A stretch of DNA of 64,000 nt, taken from assembly GCA_012515235.1 (NCBI GenBank), contig JAAYYU010000094.1, positions 59,044-123,043 of the forward strand. Reading direction: 5' to 3'. Within the stretch, counting starts at the first letter, position 1; each line of letters begins with the position of its first letter. This stretch comes from Candidatus Anammoximicrobium sp. (GTDB lineage: Bacteria; Planctomycetota; Planctomycetia; Pirellulales; Pirellulaceae). Under the pieces are notes generated by a model that worked only from the letters and a program-made list of their open reading frames with translations, searched no databases and was not told the DNA's origin. This document shows positions 46,500-55,132 of this stretch, in pieces. A program made the position numbers and the translations under genes.

Positions 46500-47342
46500 T
46501 CAGAACTGAGGCTCGTCCTTCAGGCCCAAGAGTTCGGATACTCGGCGATTGACGATCTCCGGTTGGGCCTTCTTGCGTTTGTCGATCGAGTCGCGGAGCC
46601 GCTTCAGTTCTTCTTCCAGCCGTTTCAGTTCCAGCAATCGCCGCTCTTGGCGCGCCTCGAAATGCTCCACGACGGTCTTCTCCAATTGCTGTTGAATCGC
46701 CTCCTGCTGATCCTTGGGCGCTTGCCGATGCTGGACGGCCAACTCCTGACTCCGCCTGTTCAGGTCATAGTCGGCTTGCAGCAACTTCCACATTTCCGGA
46801 TCGTTCCGTTCCAGCGAGTGCCAGTCGGCGTGAGGCCAGCGGGGCGGTTGACCGAGCATTCCCGGTTGGCTGAACATGCCTCCTTGACCGGGCATGGGTG
46901 GCTGACCAAACACCCCCGGCTGGCCGGGCATCCCCGGCTGGCCGGGCATCGCTCCTTGGCCGGGCATCCCCGGTTGGCCGAACATCCCCGGTTGGCCCGG
47001 CATCGGGGGCTGGCCAAACGTGCCCGCTTGGCCGGCCACCAGAGGCCCGCCCATGCCGCCGTGCGGCCCGCCGGGTCGGAACGTGTCGGGTTTTCCAGGC
47101 CGGTCGAAGGGGCCCTTGCCCGGACCGCCTTCACGAGGCGTCTGGCCGGGGCGGTCGAAGTTCCGCGGACCGCGATCCTTGGGCATCGTCTGCGGCGGGA
47201 ACGGTCGGAAGTCGTCGCCCACCGCGTCGTGCGAGTCCGGCTTGGCGGGCGGGGTCGCATCCTGGGCGGCAGCCCAACCGATGGCCAACAGACATGCTAG
47301 AAAGCTCAAGATCCCCACAGAAGCCGCCTTTCGCCGCGTCAT
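46500..47342 (-). CDS. Secreted Gly/Pro/Gln repeat protein with C-terminal coiled coil
   Basis: The product is 280 aa. The ATG at 47342 follows CAGGAG and starts a signal peptide (SVGILSFLACLLAIGWAAAQ). Residues about 60-175 are low-complexity, with about ten units of the type GQPGMPGQ or FGQPPMPGQG. They resemble collagen-like spacing but are Gln/Met-rich. Residues about 190-280 are helical and charged (EKTVVEHFEARQERRLLELK), likely a coiled coil. I do not recognise a family. It is the third gene of a sigma-factor/anti-sigma unit, which suggests an envelope-stress sensor or a direct target of that sigma factor (inference). Confidence 0.75.
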   Translation of the reverse strand: MTRRKAASVGILSFLACLLAIGWAAAQDATPPAKPDSHDAVGDDFRPFPPQTMPKDRGPRNFDRPGQTPREGGPGKGPFDRPGKPDTFRPGGPHGGMGGPLVAGQAGTFGQPPMPGQPGMFGQPGMPGQGAMPGQPGMPGQPGVFGQPPMPGQGGMFSQPGMLGQPPRWPHADWHSLERNDPEMWKLLQADYDLNRRSQELAVQHRQAPKDQQEAIQQQLEKTVVEHFEARQERRLLELKRLEEELKRLRDSIDKRKKAQPEIVNRRVSELLGLKDEPQF

Positions 47343-47373
47343 CGTCTCGTCTCCTGTCTGCAACCAGTTTGAA

Positions 47374-47949
47374 TTACAACGTACCATCTTCGATGTCCTT
47401 TTGGATTTGGTCCAATCCGCGTTCGATCGCGCCGAGGCCGCCCGTTTGGGCATACCAGTCTTGTTGAACCCAGGCCGCGGCCTGGGCGACGGCCGTGATT
47501 TCGTCGTCCAGCGGATCGTCCCAGGTCAATCCGTCGGCGACCGATGATCGGGCGTCGGCGTTCGTTGTTTTGGCGACGGCTTCCGGCGCAACGGCGAGAG
47601 GTTCTGCCAGCGGGCGACCGTCTTGCGCCAGTCTGGGCGCACTGGGCGCCATGATGTCCGATCGTTCCAGCAAGCGATACGCCAGCGTCAGCCCGGCGGC
47701 GATCAACAGCGAAGCGGCTAGGGCCGCCGCCACAGCGAACCACCGCCGCTGCGCCGCTGGCCGCAGTGTCACCTGCCAACGATCCAACGGCTGGTCCGGC
47801 GCGACCTGGGCGTCCTCCAGCAGTTTGCTCAGGGCCAGCCAGCCCTCGCGCAACGACGACGTCTCGGCGTCCAGGTCGTCCGACATCTGGTTGCCGGGGG
47901 CCGTGGCCCGCTCCAACAGTTCCTGGAGTCTTCTGGTTTCTTCGTTCAT
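47374..47949 (-). CDS. Anti-sigma-factor-like single-pass membrane protein
   Basis: The product is 191 aa. The ATG at 47949 follows GGAGGA and overlaps the TGA of the sigma-factor gene (ATGA). The N-terminal 65 residues are cytoplasmic and helical (NEETRRLQELLERA), one membrane helix spans about 70-92 (WFAVAAALAASLLIAAGLTL), and the remaining 95 residues would be periplasmic. No zinc-anti-sigma HxxxCxxC motif is seen. The call rests on overlap with an ECF gene and on topology, not on sequence similarity. It would hold the sigma factor at the membrane until a signal arrives. Confidence 0.7.
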   Translation of the reverse strand: MNEETRRLQELLERATAPGNQMSDDLDAETSSLREGWLALSKLLEDAQVAPDQPLDRWQVTLRPAAQRRWFAVAAALAASLLIAAGLTLAYRLLERSDIMAPSAPRLAQDGRPLAEPLAVAPEAVAKTTNADARSSVADGLTWDDPLDDEITAVAQAAAWVQQDWYAQTGGLGAIERGLDQIQKDIEDGTL

Positions 47950-48479
47950 CGCATGTCCTCCGCGAGTCGTTTCCGCAGCACCTCCAACCCGCGACGGCAG
48001 TGACTCAAGGCCGTATTCAAAGGGCAACCGAGCGTCTGGGCGATCTGTTCGAAGGTCAGTTGGCCGTAATACCGCAGCAATAAAACTCGTTGTTGAATCG
48101 GCGTCAGTTGGGCTAGCGCGGCGTGCAGTTGCCGGGTGGCTTCGGATTGCACCGCCGTCTGGACGGGATCTCCGCTGTCGCTCCAGGGCTCCTTGTCCCG
48201 CCAGCCCTCGTGGCTCAGGGTCTCTTCCGGCTTCCTTCGCCGGATGCGATCACAGGCCAAACGATCCGCGATCCGCAGCAGATAACTCCGGGCGTGGCCC
48301 TGCTCCTGATAGCGGTGGCGGCCCTGCCACGCGCGGCAGAAAACCTCCTGGGCCAAATCGTCCGCGTCGTCGGGGCGCCGCAAGATGGCTAGCAAATAGC
48401 CCCGCACTGCGGGCCCGTGGTTGCGGACCCATTCCGCCATGCGTTCCGCCTCTGCCGATTCTCGACCGCTGGTTGTCAT
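47946..48479 (-). CDS. ECF-type RNA polymerase sigma factor
   Basis: The product is 177 aa. Region 2 is visible as RPDDADDLAQEVFCRAWQGRH and RSYLLRIADRLACDRIRRRK. Region 4 follows as LAALTPIQQRVLLL-type LTPIQQRVLLLRYYGQLTFEQIAQTLG ending in NTALSHCRRGLEVLRKRL, a helix-turn-helix that reads the -35 element. There is no C-terminal extension. I used the ATG at 48479; an in-frame ATG at 48440 has a better AGAGG ribosome-binding site and would remove 13 residues. It overlaps the anti-sigma-like gene and probably controls this operon. Confidence 0.9.
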   Translation of the reverse strand: MTTSGRESAEAERMAEWVRNHGPAVRGYLLAILRRPDDADDLAQEVFCRAWQGRHRYQEQGHARSYLLRIADRLACDRIRRRKPEETLSHEGWRDKEPWSDSGDPVQTAVQSEATRQLHAALAQLTPIQQRVLLLRYYGQLTFEQIAQTLGCPLNTALSHCRRGLEVLRKRLAEDMR

Positions 48480-48567
48480 CGCTACCAGAATAAACGCGCC
48501 GGCGCAGTCTTTATTGCGTGGGAGGCGAAAAAAGGCAAAAAAGGCGTGGTCTTCCAGGGCTGCCGAC

Positions 48568-49023
48568 TCAGTCCGACGGCAGGCGGCGGCGGGATTTGAC
48601 TTCGGAGCGGGCTTTCTTGTCGTCCAGTCGACGCTGCTTCGCGCCGCGGCTGGGACGGGTCGGCTTGCGCCGTTTCGGCGGCTGAGCCACCTGGCGCAAC
48701 ATGCCGCTGAGTTTCTCCAGACAGTCTGCGACGTTTCGCTCTTGATCCCGATATCGCTGGCTCTGCAGCACCAACTCGCCCTGTTTGTTGATCTGCGTGT
48801 GGAACGCGGCGACAAAGCGGTCGCGGACGTCGTCGGGCAGCCCGGCCGAACTCGCGATCGGCCAGTGCACCGTGGCTTTGGAATTCACCTTGTTGACGTT
48901 CTGGCCGCCGGGTCCGCTGCTGCGGGCAAACGTAAAACGCAATTCCGCCAGAGCGATGCGGATGCGCGGCGTCACTTCCAAAATCGTCGGTTGGGCGGGG
49001 GCCACGAAGGGCTCCTTCGTCAC
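48568..49023 (-). CDS. arfB: Alternative ribosome-rescue factor (GGQ peptidyl-tRNA hydrolase)
   Basis: The product is 151 aa and resembles ArfB/YaeJ. It has the release-factor catalytic domain (GGQ at residues 39-41 in RSSGPGGQNVNKVNSKA) but no codon-recognition domain. Its basic C-terminal tail (KRRKPTRPSRGAKQRR and on) would enter the empty mRNA channel of stalled ribosomes. It releases the peptide when a transcript lacks a stop codon. The start is GTG at 49023 without a clear ribosome-binding site. Cytoplasmic; single gene upstream of the sigma-factor unit. Confidence 0.93.
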   Translation of the reverse strand: MTKEPFVAPAQPTILEVTPRIRIALAELRFTFARSSGPGGQNVNKVNSKATVHWPIASSAGLPDDVRDRFVAAFHTQINKQGELVLQSQRYRDQERNVADCLEKLSGMLRQVAQPPKRRKPTRPSRGAKQRRLDDKKARSEVKSRRRLPSD

Positions 49024-49159
49024 TTGCTGCGGTGCGGCCAGGGGGCGAGGAAAAAAAGGAATGGGCCATCACCCCTCGAACGGCTTTCGCCGTGCGACCG
49101 GTGACAGCCCGTCCTCTCGCACAGAGCGTGACGGATTCCGGTGATTTTCGCAAGCCGTC

Positions 49160-50446
49160 TTACGGCATCGTTTGGTCCATCATGAACACGCCGTTGTCGG
49201 CCACGCGGAACAGCGGTCGATAGTAGCGGTCGCCTCGGCCCCAACGACGGCCGGGATACCAAACCAGGTTGATGCCGACGTTCCACGATTCTTGAACGTA
49301 ATCGGCGTCGGCGTTGGCGCCGTCGCCTTCGCTGGGAATCAGATACGCGAAATTGGCCTCCAACGCCCACGTGTCGCCCAACGGCAGCCGGGCATCGGCG
49401 CCGAGCAGTCCGTCGCTTTGGCCTGAAAAGCCGGCGAACAGCCGGGCGTCGCCGTCGTGGCAGCCACCGAAACTGTAGCGGTAGAAGAAGGCGTACAGGT
49501 CCGTCGTCTCCCAATCCGCAACTTGCGCATTCGCGGCGGGCTCCTCCGAGTTCTTGGTGCCGAACGCACCCCAGAACCCGACTTCGTGGGTGCTGTCGAT
49601 CACCCAACTCAATTCGCTGCGAAGATTCACCAGATCGACGTCCCGGTACCAACCATCCGACAGCCAATCGACCACCACGCCGCCCTGCAGGCCCACGTCC
49701 ACTCGGCGGAACAGGCCCGCGGTGACGAACGCTTGCCGCCGCGTGTCGTCCGAGGCCGCGGAGCCAGACAGGTTGCTCTGCGTCGCGCGAAAGCCGATCT
49801 GGCCGCCGAGGCAGCTGAACAGAGGAATCGGCATCCCCCAGTTCAAGCCTTCGTTGAACCCAAAGCTGGCACCGTCTGCATCCCAGTTCGCGGGGCCTGT
49901 GAAACCTTGGACACCGGCGAACAATTCCAGATTGCCGGCCGGGAACAGGACGCCGCAAGGGACGAGACAGCTGGAGCACATGCCGCACTCGCCGTCCTCA
50001 CAACAAACGCCGTCCTCGCAGTAGGCGTCGCCGAATTCTTCCGCCGTCACCTCCATGGGCACCACCTCTTCCACGGAGGTCTTCGTGGAGGTCTTCATGG
50101 ATGCCCTGTGCGACGCGACGGGAGCTTGCGCGACCCGAGTCGGCGTCTGGCGCACCTTGCTCGGCGCCTCGCCCAGGATCAGTTTTCCGCTGACGGGGTC
50201 CTCGTAATACACGCCCCCCTCAACGACATCCTCCACGGTGACCGTTTTCGCGCCCGGACCGGCCAGGCGACGGGCCATTCGCGAGGCAACGTCCGGTGAA
50301 TTCTGGAGCACCGATTTCGGCACGCTCGTCACCGGCTTGGCAGGCGGACTCTGGGTTGATTTCAACTGCCCTTCCGCCGCCGCGGCCGTGACGGCGATCA
50401 ACCCCGCCAAAGCAATCGCTTGCAGCATGCGAACACAGAATCTCAT
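49160..50446 (-). CDS. Planctomycete outer-membrane barrel-like protein (possibly DUF6666)
   Basis: The product is 428 aa. The ATG at 50446 follows GAGGAT and begins a signal peptide (MLQAIALAGLIAVTAAAA). Residues 25-130 are a Pro/Val-rich linker, then a Cys-rich stretch with eight Cys (YCEDGVCCEDGECGMCSSC). From about residue 165 come alternating strands with aromatic ends (NLELFAGVQGFTGP, FGFNEGLNWGMP, GLQGGVVVDWLSD, ALEANFAYLIP), fitting a beta barrel. I associate the pattern with planctomycete DUF6666 proteins, with moderate certainty. Location is probably the outer membrane; function unknown. The upstream region has an AT-rich stretch likely to be the promoter. Confidence 0.7.
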   Translation of the reverse strand: MRFCVRMLQAIALAGLIAVTAAAAEGQLKSTQSPPAKPVTSVPKSVLQNSPDVASRMARRLAGPGAKTVTVEDVVEGGVYYEDPVSGKLILGEAPSKVRQTPTRVAQAPVASHRASMKTSTKTSVEEVVPMEVTAEEFGDAYCEDGVCCEDGECGMCSSCLVPCGVLFPAGNLELFAGVQGFTGPANWDADGASFGFNEGLNWGMPIPLFSCLGGQIGFRATQSNLSGSAASDDTRRQAFVTAGLFRRVDVGLQGGVVVDWLSDGWYRDVDLVNLRSELSWVIDSTHEVGFWGAFGTKNSEEPAANAQVADWETTDLYAFFYRYSFGGCHDGDARLFAGFSGQSDGLLGADARLPLGDTWALEANFAYLIPSEGDGANADADYVQESWNVGINLVWYPGRRWGRGDRYYRPLFRVADNGVFMMDQTMP

Positions 50447-50782
50447 GACGATATCCTCACGTCGCTTGAGAGTGCGCCCCCCGCACCGAAGCCGTTCCGT
50501 CCGTGCCGTGTGTATCGGAAGTTCTGTGATTAGAACTTTCGTTAAAATCAAAATAATCGGCAGAACCTGCGCAGCTTGCCCAGTTTCCTGATGTGCGGCC
50601 AGTCCGCCAATCGCTCGCCAAGTCTGCAAAGCGGGCAGGTTCTGGCACGGGAAGGGCCGCCGATGGCGATGGGCCGCAGGAGTTTCGGCGCCGCGGTCAG
50701 GCTTACGCAATTCACGTTTGGTCGATCGTGGCGCCAGCCATCGGGTACGACCTGGCGCGAGCAGAATTGAATTCTGTCAGCC
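50447..50782. other. Intergenic region with an AT-rich promoter-like stretch
   Basis: These 336 bases lie between the barrel protein gene and the 3' end of the next minus-strand gene. Bases 50525-50560 are markedly AT-rich (AACTTTCGTTAAAATCAAAA) and are the best promoter candidate for the barrel gene. No gene was recognised. Confidence 0.45.
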
Positions 50783-53419
50783 TCACCCCGACTTGAGCAG
50801 GACGACTTCCGTCGAGTCGGCGTCGTAGACCACGCGAAATTGGATCTTCATGCCCTCGCCAAGCCCCTTCAGCAAGTCGTCGATCTTCTTCATGTTCTGC
50901 ACAAGGGCTTCCGAGTTTCTGCCTTCCAGTTCAAAAACGGGCAGACGCTGCTCGGCCTGCTTCGCGTCTTTGGCCGCGCTCTTGGCGTACTGCTGGAGAC
51001 CCTGGATCTGCTGCTTGATCGCCTCGTTTTGCGCTTGTGCCTGCTTGAGTTGATTCTCAAACATCCGTCGCACGAACCTGTCGGGCTTGGGCGCCTCCTG
51101 CGAGAGCTTGATTTGAGGTGACGCGGTCAATTGGAAGTCGTTGCCGAGCGAGGCGTCGATCTTCAAAGACAGCATCCCGCCGCCATCCTCGATCTTGACC
51201 GACACCGTTGTCTTTTTGGCAGGCACCGGTTCCGCCGGATCGACCGTGCATTTGGCGCCTTGCACGCCCGTGATCACGAACCGTACGGCTTCGGGATCGG
51301 GGCACATCTTGATGGGCCAGTCCTTCTTGCTGCTCGGCTTGCCGAAGTCCACGACCATCGGATCCACCGGCGTCGCCTCGCGGAAGGTAACCGCTTTCGA
51401 TTCACCCGCACACGACAGGCTCAACGCACAGTTGCACAAGTACGGGGCCGCGTCCTGCGACTTGGCGTTCGCCGTCCACTTGAAGATCAGGCGCGACTTG
51501 TCGTTGAGTTGCAGCGAGGCGATGATCGTCTCGGTGCCTCCCGCGTCGCGGACCGAGATCTCCCATTCCTTGTCCGCCAAGCCTTCGTTGGCGTTCTTCA
51601 TGATCAACTGCTCCGTGCCACGGCGCGCCTTTTCGCCGCCGCGGAGCTTGACGAAGCACAATTCGTCGGCGGGAACATAGACGGGCCCCAAGTCCAACGG
51701 ATTGGTATCGGAGACGTCCGGAAGCATGGCGAGCGCCTTCAAGTCGGCAAACGGCTTCTTGCCCGCGGGCGGCGCGGGCGGCTTCTTGTCGGACTCTTTC
51801 TTTGCAGCTTCCTTGTCGGCCGTCTTCTTGCCAGCCGGTTCCTTGTCCGTTGCCTTCTCGTCAGCCGCCGGCTCCTTGTCCGCCGGTTTGGTGTCCGCCG
51901 GTTTGGTGTCCGCCGGTTTGGTGTCCGCCGGTTCGTTGGCCGGCGTTTCGGTCTTGGCTGCGTCCGGTTTAGCCGTTTGCGTTGCGGATTCGGAGGCCGC
52001 TGGCTCTTTGCCGCCCTCCGCGGCCGGAGCCGCGGGAGCGTCCGCGGGTTTCGCGGTTGTCGGAGCGGCAGCGTCGGTCTTGGCGTCGGTCTTGGCGTCG
52101 GGGGCGGCCGGTTCAATCTTCGCCTCCGGTTTGGGTTCGGGAGACGCGGCCGGCGCGACCTCGACCACGGGATCGGACACGACGGGATCGGCCGGTTCCG
52201 AGGCCTCCGGCTGTACCTCCGCTGCCGGTTCGGCAGGTTTCGCCTCGCCCTCCTGGGGAGCCTGCGTGGCTTGCTCGGCGGACGGCTTGGCATCGCCTGC
52301 GTCGGCCACCTCGGCGGAGTCACCGCCGGAGAACACCAGCCAGGCGACAACGACCAGCGCCACCACCAGCAGCAGACCGCCGCCGACGGCGCCGCCGATG
52401 AGCATGGCTGGAGACAGCGCGCGTTTGGCTGATCCTGCGGGGGCCGCGCCGACATCGCCCTCGGCAGCTTCGCCACCCTCGGCGGGTTCCGCCGCTTCGG
52501 ACTTCGCGGCCTGATCCGCGGCCGCAGGCTTGGCGGGCTTGCCGGCCGGCGCCGCTCCGGCCTTCTTGCGTCGCTTGCCCCTGGTGATCTTGAAATCGGC
52601 GGGCACCCCGAGTGCAGCGGGGGCTGCGGCGTCCAGTTCCGGAATCTTGATCTCCGTTTTCGACTCTGCCGATGTCGCAGGAGCGGCCTTGTCCTTGGCT
52701 TCGGCCGCGTCGCTGGCGCACCGGGCAGGCGTGGGTTCTGCCGGTTTAGCTTTGGGTTTCAACTTGGGCGGCCGGGCTTCCGAGGCGGCGGGAGTTTCCG
52801 CCGTCGGCTGGGTCGAAGGCTTGCCGCTGTCCTTCTGCCGCGGCTTCGCGGCAGCGGTATCTGCCGGTTGATCGGCGCCGGCGGGAGCGACAGCGCCGGC
52901 GGCGGCCGAGGCGTCGGCAGACGAATCGGCGGAGGCGGCAGGCGCCGCGGCCGCCGGGCCGCCACCGGCCTCCTGGAGCACGACGTAACACATTTCGTCC
53001 GGGCCGTCCGGGCGATGCACTTCCAGGACTTTGCGCTTCGAAGCCGCCGCCGCCCGCTCCGCATCGGCGACGAATTCGTCCACGGCCTCGGGACGCTCCG
53101 CCGCGTGACTCCGCGACAGCGACCGCAACTCGACCAACTGGCCCGTTTCGGCATGTTGTGCCCGGAACGCTCGGACCGCGCCATCGCCGGCCAAAGCGTC
53201 CCGCAGCCGGTACGGTCCGATGGTCAACCCGGAACGGCCGTTGAGCAACTGCAACGCCTGCCATTTCGTGAGTTGGCCCTCCGTCAACAATTTGCGGGCG
53301 ACGGCCTTGGGGTCGCTTTCTCCACTCCATTGCTGGCGGGCAGCCTGAAACTGCTCCGCGGAAAGCAGGGCACTCTTTTCCAACAGCTTGAAGAAGTCGG
53401 CAACGCTCGTAACAGCCAT
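50783..53419 (-). CDS. Single-pass membrane protein with vestigial kinase N-lobe
   Basis: The product is 878 aa. Residues 5-70 (FFKLLEKSALLSAEQF, KLLTEGQLTKWQALQLLNGR) match the helical N-terminal region of planctomycete Ser/Thr kinases. GPYRLRDALAGDGAVRAFRA then stands where the glycine loop begins. The ATP-binding VALK position reads VELR (96-99), and after a hinge-like CYVVLQE (about 144-150) no kinase C-lobe follows. Residues 155-330 and 370-560 are Ala/Pro/Lys/Glu low-complexity linkers (repeated TKPAD and DKEPA). A membrane helix lies at about 335-367 (LIGGAVGGGLLLVVALVVV). Residues 570-878 form a beta-rich domain then a coiled coil. Start at 53419; an upstream ATG at 53518 is less likely. 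Function unknown. Confidence 0.75.
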   Translation of the reverse strand: MAVTSVADFFKLLEKSALLSAEQFQAARQQWSGESDPKAVARKLLTEGQLTKWQALQLLNGRSGLTIGPYRLRDALAGDGAVRAFRAQHAETGQLVELRSLSRSHAAERPEAVDEFVADAERAAAASKRKVLEVHRPDGPDEMCYVVLQEAGGGPAAAAPAASADSSADASAAAGAVAPAGADQPADTAAAKPRQKDSGKPSTQPTAETPAASEARPPKLKPKAKPAEPTPARCASDAAEAKDKAAPATSAESKTEIKIPELDAAAPAALGVPADFKITRGKRRKKAGAAPAGKPAKPAAADQAAKSEAAEPAEGGEAAEGDVGAAPAGSAKRALSPAMLIGGAVGGGLLLVVALVVVAWLVFSGGDSAEVADAGDAKPSAEQATQAPQEGEAKPAEPAAEVQPEASEPADPVVSDPVVEVAPAASPEPKPEAKIEPAAPDAKTDAKTDAAAPTTAKPADAPAAPAAEGGKEPAASESATQTAKPDAAKTETPANEPADTKPADTKPADTKPADKEPAADEKATDKEPAGKKTADKEAAKKESDKKPPAPPAGKKPFADLKALAMLPDVSDTNPLDLGPVYVPADELCFVKLRGGEKARRGTEQLIMKNANEGLADKEWEISVRDAGGTETIIASLQLNDKSRLIFKWTANAKSQDAAPYLCNCALSLSCAGESKAVTFREATPVDPMVVDFGKPSSKKDWPIKMCPDPEAVRFVITGVQGAKCTVDPAEPVPAKKTTVSVKIEDGGGMLSLKIDASLGNDFQLTASPQIKLSQEAPKPDRFVRRMFENQLKQAQAQNEAIKQQIQGLQQYAKSAAKDAKQAEQRLPVFELEGRNSEALVQNMKKIDDLLKGLGEGMKIQFRVVYDADSTEVVLLKSG

Positions 53420-53691
53420 AGGAACACCCAACGTGGAACGGATCAGCCAGGGAGCGGGACCCGCGGGTCCAACCAAGGCAAGTTTGCCACTTGCCTCCCG
53501 TTTTTTTGATTTTCGCACCGCGACTTGGCCGTGGCAAGCAGGCGGACCGGTGCTTTCTTAGGAATTGCCCCGCCGTTAGATTACACTACACAGAGCCGAA
53601 CGATCATCGCGGGACGGCCCCGCCCTGATTGCTTTGGTTGGACCGGTTGTCCGATCCGCCGCCCCACTGGCCCCCAGACCAAGGATCGAAC

Positions 53692-55011
53692 GTGTACGAG
53701 TTTCTAGCCGTTGGACCGGGGATCAAGCAGACTTGGCGCCGGCGGTTGCCGTCGCGCGAAGCGATCCGCCTCGGACGGGCGCCGAAAGACGGCTGGGCGG
53801 TGCCCTGGGACATGCGGATCTCGCGGGAACATGCGGATTTGGTTCTGGAGGACGGCCGGCTGCGGGTGCGACGCCTGGCCACTGCCCGCAATTCGATCTA
53901 TCTCCGCGGCGAAGCCGTGAAGGAATTCACCGTCGGTCCCGGCGAGGAGTTCCGCATCGGCCAGACCGTCTTTCGCCTGGACGAGGTGCCGTCGGAGCAA
54001 GCCGCCGTTGCGCGTCCGCCTCAACCGCCGGTTGCCGACGCGGAGGCTTCCTGGGCTGATTTCTCGGGCCGCTCGGAACGCGAACGGCTGCAGGCAGTGC
54101 TGGCCCGTCTGCAGGAAGAAGAAACGCGTTTGGAGCAGCCGCCAGAGGACGAGCGGTCCCCCGGCGGAACTCCGGCGACTGCCCAGGCCCGTGAGTTGGA
54201 CGGCTGTGCGTTCGAGGTCTACGAAATTGTGGAGCGGATTCATCGCAGCCCCACGGGCCAGGTGCTAAAGGCTCGTCACCGTTACCTGGATCGCTGGGTT
54301 GCCATCCAGATTTTGTCCTCGTTGGCCACTTCCCAAGAGGCGATCGCGCGGTTCCGTCGCCAAGCCGTGCTGACAGCGGCTTTCGATCACGCCAGCATTC
54401 CACGCACCTACGAAGCCGGGCAAATCGACGGCTTGCACTACCGGATCATGGAGTACGTCGACGGGCGCACGTTAGCCAGTCTGGCGGTGCGCCGGAAGTT
54501 GAGCGTCCCGGCCGCGGTCGGCTACGTCCTGCAAGCCGCGCGGGCGCTGGCCCACGCGCACCAGCATCGCGTCGTGCATCGCGACGTTCACCCGGCGCAC
54601 CTCTTGCTAAGCCGGACGGGCGCTGTCAAGCTCATCGGTTGGGGCCGGGCGTGGTCTCCCGGACCGAGCGAACTGGACCAGTACAAAGGAGCGGGCCAGG
54701 TTTTGGGTACGCCCGGATTCATGGCTCCCGAACAACGGACGGGCGGCTGCCCGGCCGATCCCAGGATGGACGTGTATGGCTTGGGGTGTACGCTGTACGC
54801 GCTGCTGGCCAATCAAGCCCTGCTGCCGCCGGACTGGCGGAGCGGCGAAACGTCCACGCCAGACGGCGGCCTGGCCCCGCCGATCCGGGATGTGCGGCCG
54901 GACGCGCCGGAAAGCCTGGAGACGGTGTACCAGCAGATGCTCGCTCACTCGCCCGATCAGCGTTGGCCGTCGATGGCTGCGGTGATCGAGGCGTTGGAAC
55001 TGACCTTGTAG
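53692..55011 (+). CDS. FHA domain fused to a predicted pseudokinase
   Basis: The product is 439 aa. The GTG at 53692 follows AAGGATC. Residues about 22-93 are an FHA phosphothreonine-binding domain (IRLGRAP, RISREHADLVLEDGRL). A linker with a coiled coil follows, then a Hanks-type kinase fold at about 170-438. Key residues are lost. VAIK reads VAIQ (Gln206), the alpha-C Glu reads Gln224, HRDxKPxN reads HRDVHPAH (His300, His303), and DFG reads GWG (316-318). HRD Asp298 and GTPGFMAPEQ remain. ATP-dependent phosphotransfer is therefore unlikely, and a scaffold or phospho-reader role is inferred. Cytoplasmic. Confidence 0.88.
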   Translation: MYEFLAVGPGIKQTWRRRLPSREAIRLGRAPKDGWAVPWDMRISREHADLVLEDGRLRVRRLATARNSIYLRGEAVKEFTVGPGEEFRIGQTVFRLDEVPSEQAAVARPPQPPVADAEASWADFSGRSERERLQAVLARLQEEETRLEQPPEDERSPGGTPATAQARELDGCAFEVYEIVERIHRSPTGQVLKARHRYLDRWVAIQILSSLATSQEAIARFRRQAVLTAAFDHASIPRTYEAGQIDGLHYRIMEYVDGRTLASLAVRRKLSVPAAVGYVLQAARALAHAHQHRVVHRDVHPAHLLLSRTGAVKLIGWGRAWSPGPSELDQYKGAGQVLGTPGFMAPEQRTGGCPADPRMDVYGLGCTLYALLANQALLPPDWRSGETSTPDGGLAPPIRDVRPDAPESLETVYQQMLAHSPDQRWPSMAAVIEALELTL

Positions 55012-55132
55012 CAAGCCGCAGAGGTCGGAATCCCGCCTTCCGGATTCCAGACTTGGCAGCTGAGATTTCGGAATTTTGGGCGCGGCGCAAGCCCCCGGCC
55101 CGCGGATTCGACGAGGGAGCGGCGACACACTC

